From Akkermansiaceae bacterium (GTDB lineage: Bacteria > Verrucomicrobiota > Verrucomicrobiia > Verrucomicrobiales > Akkermansiaceae): 64,000 nt of DNA. Below the pieces are notes generated by a model. The model did no database searches. It was given only the letters and a program-made list of their open reading frames with translations, and was not told the DNA's origin. Positions 35,287-43,744 of this stretch are shown piece by piece. Position numbers and translations under genes: made by a program. The stretch lies in NCBI GenBank assembly GCA_019634595.1, contig JAHCBC010000002.1, positions 682,001 through 746,000 on the forward strand, given 5' to 3'. Numbering within the stretch: position 1 is the first letter of the stretch; every line of letters begins with the position of its first letter.

Positions 35287-35886
35287 ATGAAACTACTCGC
35301 ATACGCCACCCTCGCCGGAGCCTTCGCGCTCGCCTCCGTGACCGCCAAAGAGGTCGGAAAAGCAGCGCCTGAGTTCTCCGTCCAGGACACCGCTGGCAAG
35401 GAAGTCTCCCTCGCTGACCATAAGGGAAAAACCATCGTCCTCGAGTGGGTGAACTTCGGCTGCCCGTTCGTGAAAAAGCACTACGGCAGCGGCAACATGC
35501 AGAAACTGCAGGAAACCTACACCGCCAAGGAAGTGGTCTGGCTGACCGTCAGCTCCGCCAACAAGGACAAGGCGGACGTTTTCGTTGAAGGCTCCAAGCT
35601 CGCCGAAGCCGCCAAGGACCAGGGCAGCAAGGCCACCGCGATCCTCGTTGATGGCGATGGCAAGCTCGGCAAGAGCTACGGCGCGGAAGTCACCCCGCAC
35701 ATGATGATCATCGACAAGGAAGGCAAGCTCGCCTACCGCGGTGAGATCGACTCCCTCCACACCACCGAGCAGTCCGATGTCGCCAAGGCCGACAAGACCT
35801 TCGCCAACGCGCTCGACAATGTGCTCGCCGGCAAGCCGGTCGAGAACGCCAACAACAAGCCATACGGCTGCGGTGTGAAATACTGA
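35287..35886 (+). CDS. exported redoxin/thioredoxin-like protein
   Basis: A 199-residue thioredoxin-fold protein of the redoxin/AhpC-TSA type with a signal peptide (MKLLAYATLAGAFALASVTA). The active-site-like region reads NFGCPFVKKHY, with a single cysteine instead of CxxC. The cis-proline region is VTPHMMIID. The only other cysteine is at the extreme C-terminus (PYGCGVKY), a candidate resolving residue. Related proteins occur widely in Verrucomicrobia and Planctomycetes. It is probably a periplasmic peroxidase or reductase, downstream of the DsbD-alpha-like gene. Confidence 0.87.
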   Translation: MKLLAYATLAGAFALASVTAKEVGKAAPEFSVQDTAGKEVSLADHKGKTIVLEWVNFGCPFVKKHYGSGNMQKLQETYTAKEVVWLTVSSANKDKADVFVEGSKLAEAAKDQGSKATAILVDGDGKLGKSYGAEVTPHMMIIDKEGKLAYRGEIDSLHTTEQSDVAKADKTFANALDNVLAGKPVENANNKPYGCGVKY

Positions 35887-35913
35887 TTTCCGGTTCCCGC
35901 TTTGTTCCGGATG

Positions 35914-35950
35914 CCCTTCCACCCTCCGGGTGGAGGGGTTTCTTCGTTTT
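35914..35950 (+). terminator. terminator after the redoxin gene
   Basis: An 11-bp stem (35914-35924 with 35928-35938, one T-G pair) with loop TCC, followed by TTTCTTCGTTTT. Confidence 0.78.
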
Positions 35951-36009
35951 GGATTCCCCCCATGCGGTTCCGCTTGGATTCCAGCGGAGAAGCCGTCAGT
36001 TTTCCGTCC

Positions 36010-36378
36010 ATGAACGGCTGGCACCGGAGACACGCATGGAGAGCTTTGTTTCTGGCGGTTTGTTGCCTGCTGCCTTCCTGCGGCTTGATCAAGATGCCAT
36101 TCCGGGTGGCCGGGGCCGTGGTGGAGGGAACCTACGTCGGCGGGAAGAAAGTCGCCAAGAACACCTCGGATGCCTTGGAAAAGCGGAAACTCCGCAAGCA
36201 GAAGGAAGAGGAGGAGGCCGCGAAGAAGGATGCGAGGGGCAAAACCCCGCAGCAGAAGACCGCGGAGCCGCAGGCAGCGCCGCCGTCCGCGGATTCCCTC
36301 CCGGTCGATCAATCGCCCGCCATCCCCGTGGATGACACCATCCCCATCCCGGTGGAGCCGCTTGCCCTGCCGCAGTAG
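36010..36378 (+). CDS. small lipoprotein with charged coiled region
   Basis: A 122-residue protein. The ATG at 36010 begins a signal peptide ending in a lipobox (CCLLPSC, Cys about residue 24); the frame is open further up to 35902, which would overlap the terminator of the previous gene. After GLIKMPFRVAGAVVEGTYVGGKK comes a Lys/Glu-rich helix (EKRKLRKQKEEEEAAKK) and a Pro/Ala-rich tail. No known domain. It is probably an outer-membrane or periplasm-facing lipoprotein of unknown role. Confidence 0.68.
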   Translation: MNGWHRRHAWRALFLAVCCLLPSCGLIKMPFRVAGAVVEGTYVGGKKVAKNTSDALEKRKLRKQKEEEEAAKKDARGKTPQQKTAEPQAAPPSADSLPVDQSPAIPVDDTIPIPVEPLALPQ

Positions 36379-36412
36379 CCGCAGCAGCGCAGTCTTCTTT
36401 CCGCCAGGATGA

Positions 36413-37639
36413 TCAGGCGGGTGCCTTGTCCAGCTCGAAGGCGTCGTGGACGGCGCGGGCGGCGTCCTCGATGTGGATCTCATCCACCGTCACGGCGATC
36501 TTGATTTCCGAGGTGGAGATCATGCCGATGTTGATGTTCTTGTCGCCCAGCGCCTTGAACATGGTGGCCGCGACTCCGGAGTGGGAGCGCATGCCGATGC
36601 CGACGGCGGAAAGCTTGGCGATGCCGGCCTCGGTCTCGATCTTCGCGTCCGGGGAAAGCTCCGCCAGCACCGGCTTCAGCGCGGCCTGGGCCTTGCCGAG
36701 GTCGCTGGAATGCATGGTGAACGAGTGGCGGGCCGCTCCGTCGTGGGCGATGTTGGACACGATCATGTCCAGGTTGATCTCGGCTTCGGCGAGCGCGCCG
36801 AGGATCTTGCCGGACATGCCGGGGGCATCTGGGATGCCGGCGATGGTGACGCGGGCCTGAGAGCGTTCGATGGAGATACCACGGATGACGACGTCTTCCA
36901 TATTTGCGTGTTCTTCTAGCACCAGGGTGCCGGGGTTATCGTTGAGAGAGGAGCGGACTTCGAAAATGACGCCGAATTTCTTCGCGAACTCGACGGAGCG
37001 GGACTGCATGACCTTGGAGCCGGAGGACGCCATTTCCAGCATCTCGTCATAGGAAATTTCCGGCAGCTTGCGGGCGTTTTTGACGATCCGCGGGTCGCAG
37101 GTATAGACGCCATCCACATCCGTGAGGATCTGGCAGACGTCCGCTTTCAGCGCGGCGGCCACGGCGATGGCGGTCAGGTCGGACCCACCACGGCCCAGCG
37201 TGTGGATCATGCCTTCCTTGGTCACGCCTTGGAAACCGGCGACGACGAGGGTCTTGCCCTCGTCGAGCAGGCCCTTCATCAGGGAGCCGTTGATGTCGGC
37301 GATGCGGCCACGGGTGTGGGAACCGGTGGTCTGGATGCCCGCCTGGCGGCCGGTGATGGAGGCCGCAGGCACGCCGAGATCGTGCAATGCCATGGTCACC
37401 AGGGCGATGGATTGCTGCTCCCCGGTGGAAACGAGGACGTCCAGTTCGCGCTCGGAAGGATTCTCCGAGAGTTCCTTCGCCATCTTGATGAGGCCGTCGG
37501 TCACGCCGGACATCGCGGAAACGACGGCAACCACCTGGTTGCCCTCGTCGCGGGTGCGTTTCAGGCGCGAGGCGACATTTCGGATGCGATCAAGGCTACC
37601 GACGGAGGTTCCGCCGTATTTCTGGACGATGAGGGCCAT
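36413..37639 (-). CDS. lysC: aspartate kinase
   Basis: A 408-residue aspartokinase that starts lysine/threonine/methionine and DAP synthesis by phosphorylating aspartate. The kinase domain opens with VQKYGGTSVGS and contains STGEQQS, RGGSDLTA (in LGRGGSDLTAIAVA) and DVDGVYTCDPR. Two C-terminal ACT domains (from about residue 260) indicate feedback control by amino acids. It is of the monofunctional, about 400-residue class. DAP supplied by this route feeds the peptidoglycan enzymes elsewhere in the window. No leader or riboswitch was recognised upstream. Confidence 0.95.
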   Translation of the reverse strand: MALIVQKYGGTSVGSLDRIRNVASRLKRTRDEGNQVVAVVSAMSGVTDGLIKMAKELSENPSERELDVLVSTGEQQSIALVTMALHDLGVPAASITGRQAGIQTTGSHTRGRIADINGSLMKGLLDEGKTLVVAGFQGVTKEGMIHTLGRGGSDLTAIAVAAALKADVCQILTDVDGVYTCDPRIVKNARKLPEISYDEMLEMASSGSKVMQSRSVEFAKKFGVIFEVRSSLNDNPGTLVLEEHANMEDVVIRGISIERSQARVTIAGIPDAPGMSGKILGALAEAEINLDMIVSNIAHDGAARHSFTMHSSDLGKAQAALKPVLAELSPDAKIETEAGIAKLSAVGIGMRSHSGVAATMFKALGDKNINIGMISTSEIKIAVTVDEIHIEDAARAVHDAFELDKAPA

Positions 37640-37675
37640 GGGCGGCGGGGAGTCAAAGCGGCGCGGCGGGGAGTT

Positions 37676-38002
37676 TCAAGCCAAGATTGGTGGAGCGATC
37701 AATGGGGTGGCTCCGGTCGGGCATCCGCAGCGGCCAGTTCCCAGATTCCCGGGTCGAATCCGACGTGCCTCAGTTGCCCGGCGGATCATAGCCCGGCGCG
37801 AAAACCATGCCACAAGGAGCAGGGCGGCGATCACGGGAAACGTCAGATTGCCCCACGGCATCCATCCCACCAGCAACAACGTGCCACCGCCGCCGAAGAA
37901 CATCCCGGTGAGTGCGATGCGGGCGTGGCACCGGACCTGCCGGATGACTGCCGCGCGGTCACTGCCGGTCATTTCTTCAAGGAGCGTGGAAATGGCGACC
38001 AT
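37676..38002 (-). CDS. small membrane protein of unknown function
   Basis: A protein of 108 residues from the ATG at 38002. Two adjacent hydrophobic segments (IALTGMFFGGGGTLLLVGW and LTFPVIAALLLVAWF) follow a charged N-terminal helix and precede an Arg-rich stretch. A TTG at 38014 would extend it by four residues and overlap the stop of the acetyltransferase gene (TTGA), so it is probably co-translated with that gene. No family recognised. Confidence 0.6.
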   Translation of the reverse strand: MVAISTLLEEMTGSDRAAVIRQVRCHARIALTGMFFGGGGTLLLVGWMPWGNLTFPVIAALLLVAWFSRRAMIRRATEARRIRPGNLGTGRCGCPTGATPLIAPPILA

Positions 38003-38010
38003 GGTGGGTT

Positions 38011-38472
38011 TCAATCGAGTTCCAGTTTCATGAGCGTGACCTCTTTGTCGCGGTGCCGCTCATGCCCCATGACCGACCACCCCTGCCTTTCATAAAACGA
38101 GGCACGGTCCGGGGTGAACAGATAGAGCGTCGAAAAGCCCCGCTCCCTGGCAATCTCCACGATCCCCGAGCAGACAAGTGTCCCCGTTCCCCGGCTCCGT
38201 TTGCCCTCGGGCACGAACACGCTCGCCAGCCACGGGCTCAGGTCGGGTCGGCTATCCAGATCAAATTCTACCAGACGGGCGACGCCCATTGGTTCGTCGT
38301 CCTCCACGGCGATCAGGGTCGTGGGTAGTCCCCGGGCATCAGGCTCCTGACGCAGCGCATGCTCCGCGGTTTCGGGCGAACGGCCCGGTAGATGGCGGCC
38401 CCATTCGTTGTAAAGCCACCCGGCGACAGCAGGGATCAGCCCGGGGATGGTGTGTGAGGGTATGAGCTGCAC
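38011..38472 (-). CDS. GNAT family N-acetyltransferase
   Basis: An acetyltransferase-fold protein of about 153 residues. The domain runs from QLIPSHTIPGLIPAVAGWLYNEWG through VARLVEFDLDSRPDLSPWLASVFV to the acetyl-CoA loop GKRSRGTGTLV (R-x-x-G-x-G-like) and the closing SFYERQGWSVMG. The frame is open up to 38655, but residues before the domain look non-coding; a GTG at 38472 starts right at the domain and is preferred, with TTG at 38511 and ATG at 38595 as alternatives. It is divergent from murJ. Confidence 0.75.
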   Translation of the reverse strand: MQLIPSHTIPGLIPAVAGWLYNEWGRHLPGRSPETAEHALRQEPDARGLPTTLIAVEDDEPMGVARLVEFDLDSRPDLSPWLASVFVPEGKRSRGTGTLVCSGIVEIARERGFSTLYLFTPDRASFYERQGWSVMGHERHRDKEVTLMKLELD

Positions 38473-38678
38473 GATTCCGATGGAATTACCCTGTATTCCT
38501 GTGGTTCTCAAGGTTCGTTGTTCCGGCAGCCTGATGGAGCGGTGCCGGACGGTTGCCGCACTCCATAAGCTGGCGCAATCCCCGGACACCCCCATCCACG
38601 CGTCATGGCGCGCGATAACCGAATCCCGTGGAAATGGTAGCCAGCCGCCGGGCACGCGGTTAGAACGGCCTCCGGAAA

Positions 38679-40277
38679 ATGTCTGCCAAAGCGACTTGGA
38701 AAGTGAGCGCCGCCGTGATGGCGAGCCGGGTGCTGGGTTTGGTCCGCGATATGGTCTTCGCGGCGCTGTTCGGCGGCGGCTGGATGGCGGATGCCTTCAA
38801 CCTCGCCTACCGGATCCCGAACCTGCTGCGCGACTTGTTTGCGGAGGGCGCGCTTTCCCAGGCGTTCGTCACCACTTTTTCCAAGCGCCTGAAAAGCGAG
38901 GGTGACAGCTCCGCCTGGCAGCTCGCCAACAAGATGGTGACGCTGACCGCCATCTTCATGGCCGGGGTTGCCCTGCTGGGGATCCTGGCCGCGCCGTGGA
39001 TCGTGGATCTGCTCACCGCCCTCTCGAAATCCGGGGCGACCGACCGGGTCTATGATCCCGCCCAGATCGCGCTGATGGTGACCATGGTGCGGATCATGTA
39101 TCCGTTCATCCTGGTGCTCTCGCTGGCAGCGCTGGTGATGGGGATGCTGAACGCGAAGAACGTCTTCGGCATGCCGGCGCTGGCTTCGTGCTTTTTCAAT
39201 CTCGGCTCCATTATCGGCGGGGTGTCCATCGGCTGGTGGATGGATCCGGAGTGGGGTCCCCGCAGCCTCATCGGGTTTTCCATCGGGGTGGTGATCGGCG
39301 GGCTGGCCCAGTTGGCCTGCCAGTTTCCCGCCCTTTGGAAGACGGGCTACCGCTTCGTGGCGGACTTCAACTGGCGGGATTCCGGAGTCGCCCAGGTCCT
39401 GAAGTTGATGGGGCCGGCGGTGATCGCCGCGTCCGTCACCCAGGTGAACGTGGTGGTGAACTCCATGTTCGCCTACGGTGTCGGCGAGGGCGCGGTGAGC
39501 TGGCTGAACTACGCCTTCCGCCTGATGCAGCTCCCCATCGGCGTGTTCGGGGTGGCGGTGGCCACGGTGACCCTGCCCGCGTTGTCACGGGCGGCCATCG
39601 GTGGGATCTCGGCGGATTTCCGCCCCACGCTGGCGAAGGGCCTGCGGCTGGTCGCTTTCCTGGTGCTGCCCTCCACCATCGGCCTGGCGCTGCTGGCGGG
39701 GCCGATCATCAGCGTGCTTTTCGAGCGCGGATCCTTCGATGCGAACGACCGCGTGCAGACGGCCGCCGCGCTGCAGGCATACGGTTGCGGCCTGCTGTTC
39801 TACGCGTGGCTGAAGGTGCTGCAACCCGCCTTCTACGCCATCGACAAGCGCTGGCTGCCCATGATGATGAGCTTCGCCGCGCTGGGCCTGAACCTCGGCT
39901 TCAACTACCTCTTCGTATTCGTGCTGAAGTGGGGGCACGAGTCGCTGGCGATGACCACCAGCATCGTCGCGGGCGTGAATTTCCTCTGCCTGTATCTGGC
40001 GATGGCGAAGTTCTCCGGGGACCTCGGGACGCCGGAGTTGCTGAAGACATTCGCCAAGCTCGCCGTCGCGGGTGCCATCATGGGCGGCGTGTGCTGGACT
40101 TCGAACCAATTTGTATTCGGCAGCGATCCCACCCACTTCCATCTCATCCTCCGCATCGTCGTGCTGGGGGCGACCATCGGAGTTGCCGCCGCGATCTACT
40201 TCGCCATCACCAAGGTACTGCGGGTGGGCGAGGCGAACGAGGCGCTGGGCATGGTCCTGCGGCGGTTCAGGCGGTGA
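38679..40277 (+). CDS. murJ: lipid II flippase MurJ
   Basis: A 532-residue, 13-14-span member of the MVF/MATE-like family that flips lipid II across the inner membrane for peptidoglycan synthesis. The N-terminus has the family signature SRVLGLVRDMVFAALFGGG and DAFNLAYRIPNLLRDLFAEGALSQAFV. Later AVSWLNYAFRLMQLPIGVFG and FERGSFDA are also typical. It is convergent with the AT-rich KAP-LRR gene; the two stops are separated by two bases, with no terminator visible. Confidence 0.95.
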   Translation: MSAKATWKVSAAVMASRVLGLVRDMVFAALFGGGWMADAFNLAYRIPNLLRDLFAEGALSQAFVTTFSKRLKSEGDSSAWQLANKMVTLTAIFMAGVALLGILAAPWIVDLLTALSKSGATDRVYDPAQIALMVTMVRIMYPFILVLSLAALVMGMLNAKNVFGMPALASCFFNLGSIIGGVSIGWWMDPEWGPRSLIGFSIGVVIGGLAQLACQFPALWKTGYRFVADFNWRDSGVAQVLKLMGPAVIAASVTQVNVVVNSMFAYGVGEGAVSWLNYAFRLMQLPIGVFGVAVATVTLPALSRAAIGGISADFRPTLAKGLRLVAFLVLPSTIGLALLAGPIISVLFERGSFDANDRVQTAAALQAYGCGLLFYAWLKVLQPAFYAIDKRWLPMMMSFAALGLNLGFNYLFVFVLKWGHESLAMTTSIVAGVNFLCLYLAMAKFSGDLGTPELLKTFAKLAVAGAIMGGVCWTSNQFVFGSDPTHFHLILRIVVLGATIGVAAAIYFAITKVLRVGEANEALGMVLRRFRR

Positions 40278-40279
40278 AG

Positions 40280-42934
40280 TTATTTTCGAAGTCTTAGCTT
40301 TGGGTTATTTATCTTGAGCTTCCTAATGCCGATCTGCGAAACATCTGTATCTCTTAAATCGAGGGTCGCGAGTTTAGGTATCTTAAGCAAATGAGCAACC
40401 GCTTCGTCTGTGATCCTGGTTCCGCGCAAAGAAATGAATTGAAGTTCATGGGAATCAGAAAGTGCCAGGATGGCATTATCGGATATTGACGTATTATCGA
40501 GATACAGCTTCGATAGATTCTTAAGACTCGATAGAGAGTCGATCCCATCATCCGTAATTTGAGTATCGCCTATCGCTAGGGTAGCTATCTCGGAAAGTTT
40601 CGAGAGATCCCGCAAACCCTTGTCATCTATTTGATTTTTGCTGAGGAATAAGTTCGTGAGGTTAGGCATCTTAGAAAGATAAATAAGACCATTGTTGGTA
40701 ATTTTTGTCCCGCGAACTTGAAGGCTCGAAATTGATGGTATTTCAGAAATACTTCTGAGTGAATCGTCTGAAATCGAAGTGTAGCTTAATCCCAGTGTCG
40801 TGAGATTCGTTAAATTCGAAAAATATGATATGCATGAATCGGTGACAAACGAATGCGAGAGATCCAAAGTTTTCAGGCTTTTAAGTTTCGAGAGGTGGGT
40901 CGCCCCTTGATCACTGATCGAAGTGTGGGAAAAATATAGGTTCTCCAGATCATGGTGTCTGGAAAGAATCTCTAAGCCATTGTCTGTAATTTGTGTACCA
41001 ACTGCCGAAACAGAGGATAGATTTCGCAATTTAATTAGCTGCGATAATGTGGAGTCGGTGATAAGTGTTCCATCAAGATCAATGTAAGAGATTTTGGGTA
41101 AAAGATGTATGGATGAAAGGTCCTCGTCACTTGCTTCAGCGGGTAAGAAAAGCTCATCAATGGATTCAATGTCTTTCGAATCGATGTTTTCATTATCAGA
41201 TTTTCCTAGGCTTTCCATTATTGCCTGCCGCAAAATTGGAGATAATGATTCGATGATCTTATTGGCGGAAACAATCGACGACGATCCGTGAGTTGGAGAG
41301 CTTTGGGCCACCTCGGCCGAGAAAGGGATCCTTAGTATGGAAAATACGAATAAATTCTCAAAATGAGAAATAGGTATCGTTTGCCCTCGTTCTTGGGAGG
41401 GGCGGCTTGAGATGAGAGCATCGTACCATAGGCGTTCCTCGGGAAGATCGGATTTCTCAATATAAGAGTTATCAATTTCTGTGTAGCTATCCAATCTTTC
41501 CTTTTGTTCGGTAGTGCGAGTGGGGGGTTTAAAATCGGGGTTGGAACAAAGAAATAGCGAGAGATTCTGAATCCATAAAAGAAATTTCTGAGTTCGAAAT
41601 AGGTAGGATGTAGTTTCTCTTCCTAATTGATGCGCGCTTTCTAAGTGTCGTTGAAGTAGATAAGTTGAGACGCCTTGCGCGAATAGCAGAGAAGTAACCT
41701 CAAGTGGAAGTTTTAATGTTTGAATGATCGCTTCATTGTCTGCTATCCAAGTCCTTGACGAGTCGTGAAGTCTGATATTGTCTGCTGCCATGCGGCCCCG
41801 CAGAATCGCGCTGTTAAGGAGTCTTTTGATTTCTCGCGGATTGTGGCGTGCGAGATGAGTCAGCCCGGCGTGTAATCTTTCTCGGGCTGAGGTCGGATCT
41901 GGTGCCGATTCTTCTTCCCCAAACATTTCGTCCAAATATCCTCCTGTCTGGCGATTTACTCCACTTAGGGTAATATTGAGAAAGTCTTTTATCTGTGTCT
42001 CGCTCGGAGACACATCAACCTCAACTTGAAAAATTTTATTCAGGTAGTGCTCACTCTTGTGAGCGTCGGCGAGCCCGTGATCGCTGTATCGCTTTTTAAC
42101 AATGGCGTCTACTACAGTCCGATCCAATCCACAGATAAAAATTAGCGGTTTTATGCTGAGGTAGAGTTTGATAGCTTCCAATACCTCTAGGGTCACCTCC
42201 GGTAAGCATCTATCCAGATCGTCGATAAAAAGAGCCATTCGATCACTGCGAGAAACTCCGTCATCGTCACGTTTTGGTAGAAAGCGGGTTACCCAGTCTT
42301 CCAAGGTTGCCTCAAACTGATTGAGATACGGCTTTTGGGGATGATTGGCCCTTTCCCATTCTTGGTGGATGTCTTGAAATACTTCGCCTGAAATCTCAAA
42401 TTTTCCTGCTTGTTCCGGTCCGAACGAAAATTTTGTGTGTCCCAAGGCATGGAGAAAACTGCGGCCTAAGAAAGCACCGAATTTGCGTGCGGCCTCCTTC
42501 AAGCCGTTAACTAGATGTTCTTTATCTGTGGCATTAACTCGGAACATCGCAAGGATGACCTCGGATATAATTCCTCGCCATACATCTTCTCGTGTATGAT
42601 ATTTCCAAGGCTCAAACCAAATAGCGTGAACATTTGGATGCCCGCCAACTCGGTCGTTGTTCATTGTGTTCCATTCGGAAAGCTTCGCGGCCAGCCATTT
42701 CATCGCAGAAGTCTTGCCCGTGCCCCAATCGCCGTAGATTGCGATAGTTAATGGGCACTTTGTCTCTTTGTGGCGGAGAATATCGAAGATAGCAGACAAT
42801 CTCGAAGATAGTTCAAGGTTGTCGTGAAGCGAAAGATCATCTGGAGAATCATCTACAGGATGATCCGAGAGAATCGTCATCCGAGGGGGTTCAACTTTAA
42901 ACCGGGGAGGAAGGGTGCCTGAACTGGAACTCAT
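40280..42934 (-). CDS. KAP-family P-loop NTPase fused to leucine-rich repeats
   Basis: An 884-residue protein. Residues about 30-400 form a KAP NTPase: DNLELSSRLSAIFDIL, Walker A GDWGTGKTS (68-76), WFEPWKYHTRED (106-117), Walker B ALFIDDLDRCLPE (234-246), then FICGLDRTVVDA and NPREIKRLLN. No membrane span interrupts the NTPase, unlike many KAP proteins. After a helical middle (400-600) come ten 24-residue leucine-rich repeats (about 625-865) of the form ITDxGLxxLSxLxxLxxLxLxxTx, beginning ITDSTLSQL. The gene is much AT-richer than its surroundings and has no partner gene. KAP NTPases include phage-exclusion protein PifA; a sensor-effector role is inferred. Confidence 0.85.
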   Translation of the reverse strand: MSSSSGTLPPRFKVEPPRMTILSDHPVDDSPDDLSLHDNLELSSRLSAIFDILRHKETKCPLTIAIYGDWGTGKTSAMKWLAAKLSEWNTMNNDRVGGHPNVHAIWFEPWKYHTREDVWRGIISEVILAMFRVNATDKEHLVNGLKEAARKFGAFLGRSFLHALGHTKFSFGPEQAGKFEISGEVFQDIHQEWERANHPQKPYLNQFEATLEDWVTRFLPKRDDDGVSRSDRMALFIDDLDRCLPEVTLEVLEAIKLYLSIKPLIFICGLDRTVVDAIVKKRYSDHGLADAHKSEHYLNKIFQVEVDVSPSETQIKDFLNITLSGVNRQTGGYLDEMFGEEESAPDPTSARERLHAGLTHLARHNPREIKRLLNSAILRGRMAADNIRLHDSSRTWIADNEAIIQTLKLPLEVTSLLFAQGVSTYLLQRHLESAHQLGRETTSYLFRTQKFLLWIQNLSLFLCSNPDFKPPTRTTEQKERLDSYTEIDNSYIEKSDLPEERLWYDALISSRPSQERGQTIPISHFENLFVFSILRIPFSAEVAQSSPTHGSSSIVSANKIIESLSPILRQAIMESLGKSDNENIDSKDIESIDELFLPAEASDEDLSSIHLLPKISYIDLDGTLITDSTLSQLIKLRNLSSVSAVGTQITDNGLEILSRHHDLENLYFSHTSISDQGATHLSKLKSLKTLDLSHSFVTDSCISYFSNLTNLTTLGLSYTSISDDSLRSISEIPSISSLQVRGTKITNNGLIYLSKMPNLTNLFLSKNQIDDKGLRDLSKLSEIATLAIGDTQITDDGIDSLSSLKNLSKLYLDNTSISDNAILALSDSHELQFISLRGTRITDEAVAHLLKIPKLATLDLRDTDVSQIGIRKLKINNPKLRLRK

Positions 42935-43111
42935 GCGTTCAATTAACTATTAGGTAGTCGTATCAGAACGGCAGAAAAACGGGAGAGAAAATGAGCGAAG
43001 CCGTTATCTTTTCGGATCCCGAAAGACCCGAGGGTAGGCGACATCTCATCTAAGATTATCGAATGTCACAAGCTTGCGCGTTGGCGATAGTGGTCTAGCT
43101 TCCGTGAAGCC
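42935..43111. other. AT-rich upstream region of the KAP-LRR gene
   Basis: 177 bases between the divergent KAP-LRR gene and the plus-strand operon. The first about 140 bases share the low GC of the KAP gene and the composition changes near 43080. No inverted repeat, integrase site or clear promoter hexamers could be fixed by eye. The AATTAACTATTAGG segment just before the start is the most promoter-like part. Confidence 0.35.
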
Positions 43112-43744
43112 ATGGGACGCCGCTCCGTTGTGATCAAAGCCATCCTCGCGCTCGCGCTGGTCTGGGGCGTGGTGTGGGGCGTGAGGTCCTGGGCGGGCGC
43201 GCGGAAGATCACGGCGGAGAAGGTGAATCGGGAGATCGTGGCCGCGGACTTCGAGGACTGGTCGGGCGGGAAGGGGCAGTCGGATGATCCGGGGGAGCGG
43301 GAGCGGGAGATCCGGAGAATCGCCGGGATGATCAACCGGCTGGACTTCCATGAACGGGAGAAGAACCGCCAGAACCGGACCGGTGAGGAGTTTTTCCGGA
43401 AGCTCAGCGCGGAGGAGCGGTCCCTGTTCGTGGATCTGACGGTGATGGAGTCGATGAACCGTTTCATGGAGGCGCTGGATGGACTGGAACCGGCGGAGCG
43501 GAAGCGCTTCGTGCAGCAGGCGCTCAAGGAGATCGACGAGGGGAAAACGGCGGAGGAAATGGCGCGGGCGGAGGCGCTTGGGGATGATCTCCTCGACCGC
43601 ATCAGCGAGGAGGGGATGCAGGCGTATTTCAAAAAGGCGAGCGCGGATACAAAGCTGGATCTGGCACCGCTGATGGAGGCGATGAACGAGGTGATGCAGG
43701 GCATGCGCGGGAACGATTTCGGAGGGATCGGCGGAAAGAGATGA
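43112..43744 (+). CDS. hypothetical membrane-anchored helical protein
   Basis: A 210-residue protein with an N-terminal anchor (VVIKAILALALVWGVVWGV) followed by a highly charged, helical body (EREREIRRIAGMINRLDF, ERKRFVQQALKEIDEGK) and a glycine-rich tail. No family recognised. It is the first gene of a four-gene operon: it overlaps the pseudopilin gene by four bases (ATGA), and the ABC ATPase and permease follow. The role may be tied to secretion or envelope transport, by context only. Confidence 0.72.
   Translation: MGRRSVVIKAILALALVWGVVWGVRSWAGARKITAEKVNREIVAADFEDWSGGKGQSDDPGEREREIRRIAGMINRLDFHEREKNRQNRTGEEFFRKLSAEERSLFVDLTVMESMNRFMEALDGLEPAERKRFVQQALKEIDEGKTAEEMARAEALGDDLLDRISEEGMQAYFKKASADTKLDLAPLMEAMNEVMQGMRGNDFGGIGGKR

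Noticed and set aside
40280-42934. KAP-LRR region as part of a prophage
   Set aside because: No structural, replication or integrase genes are next to it; it is a lone gene.
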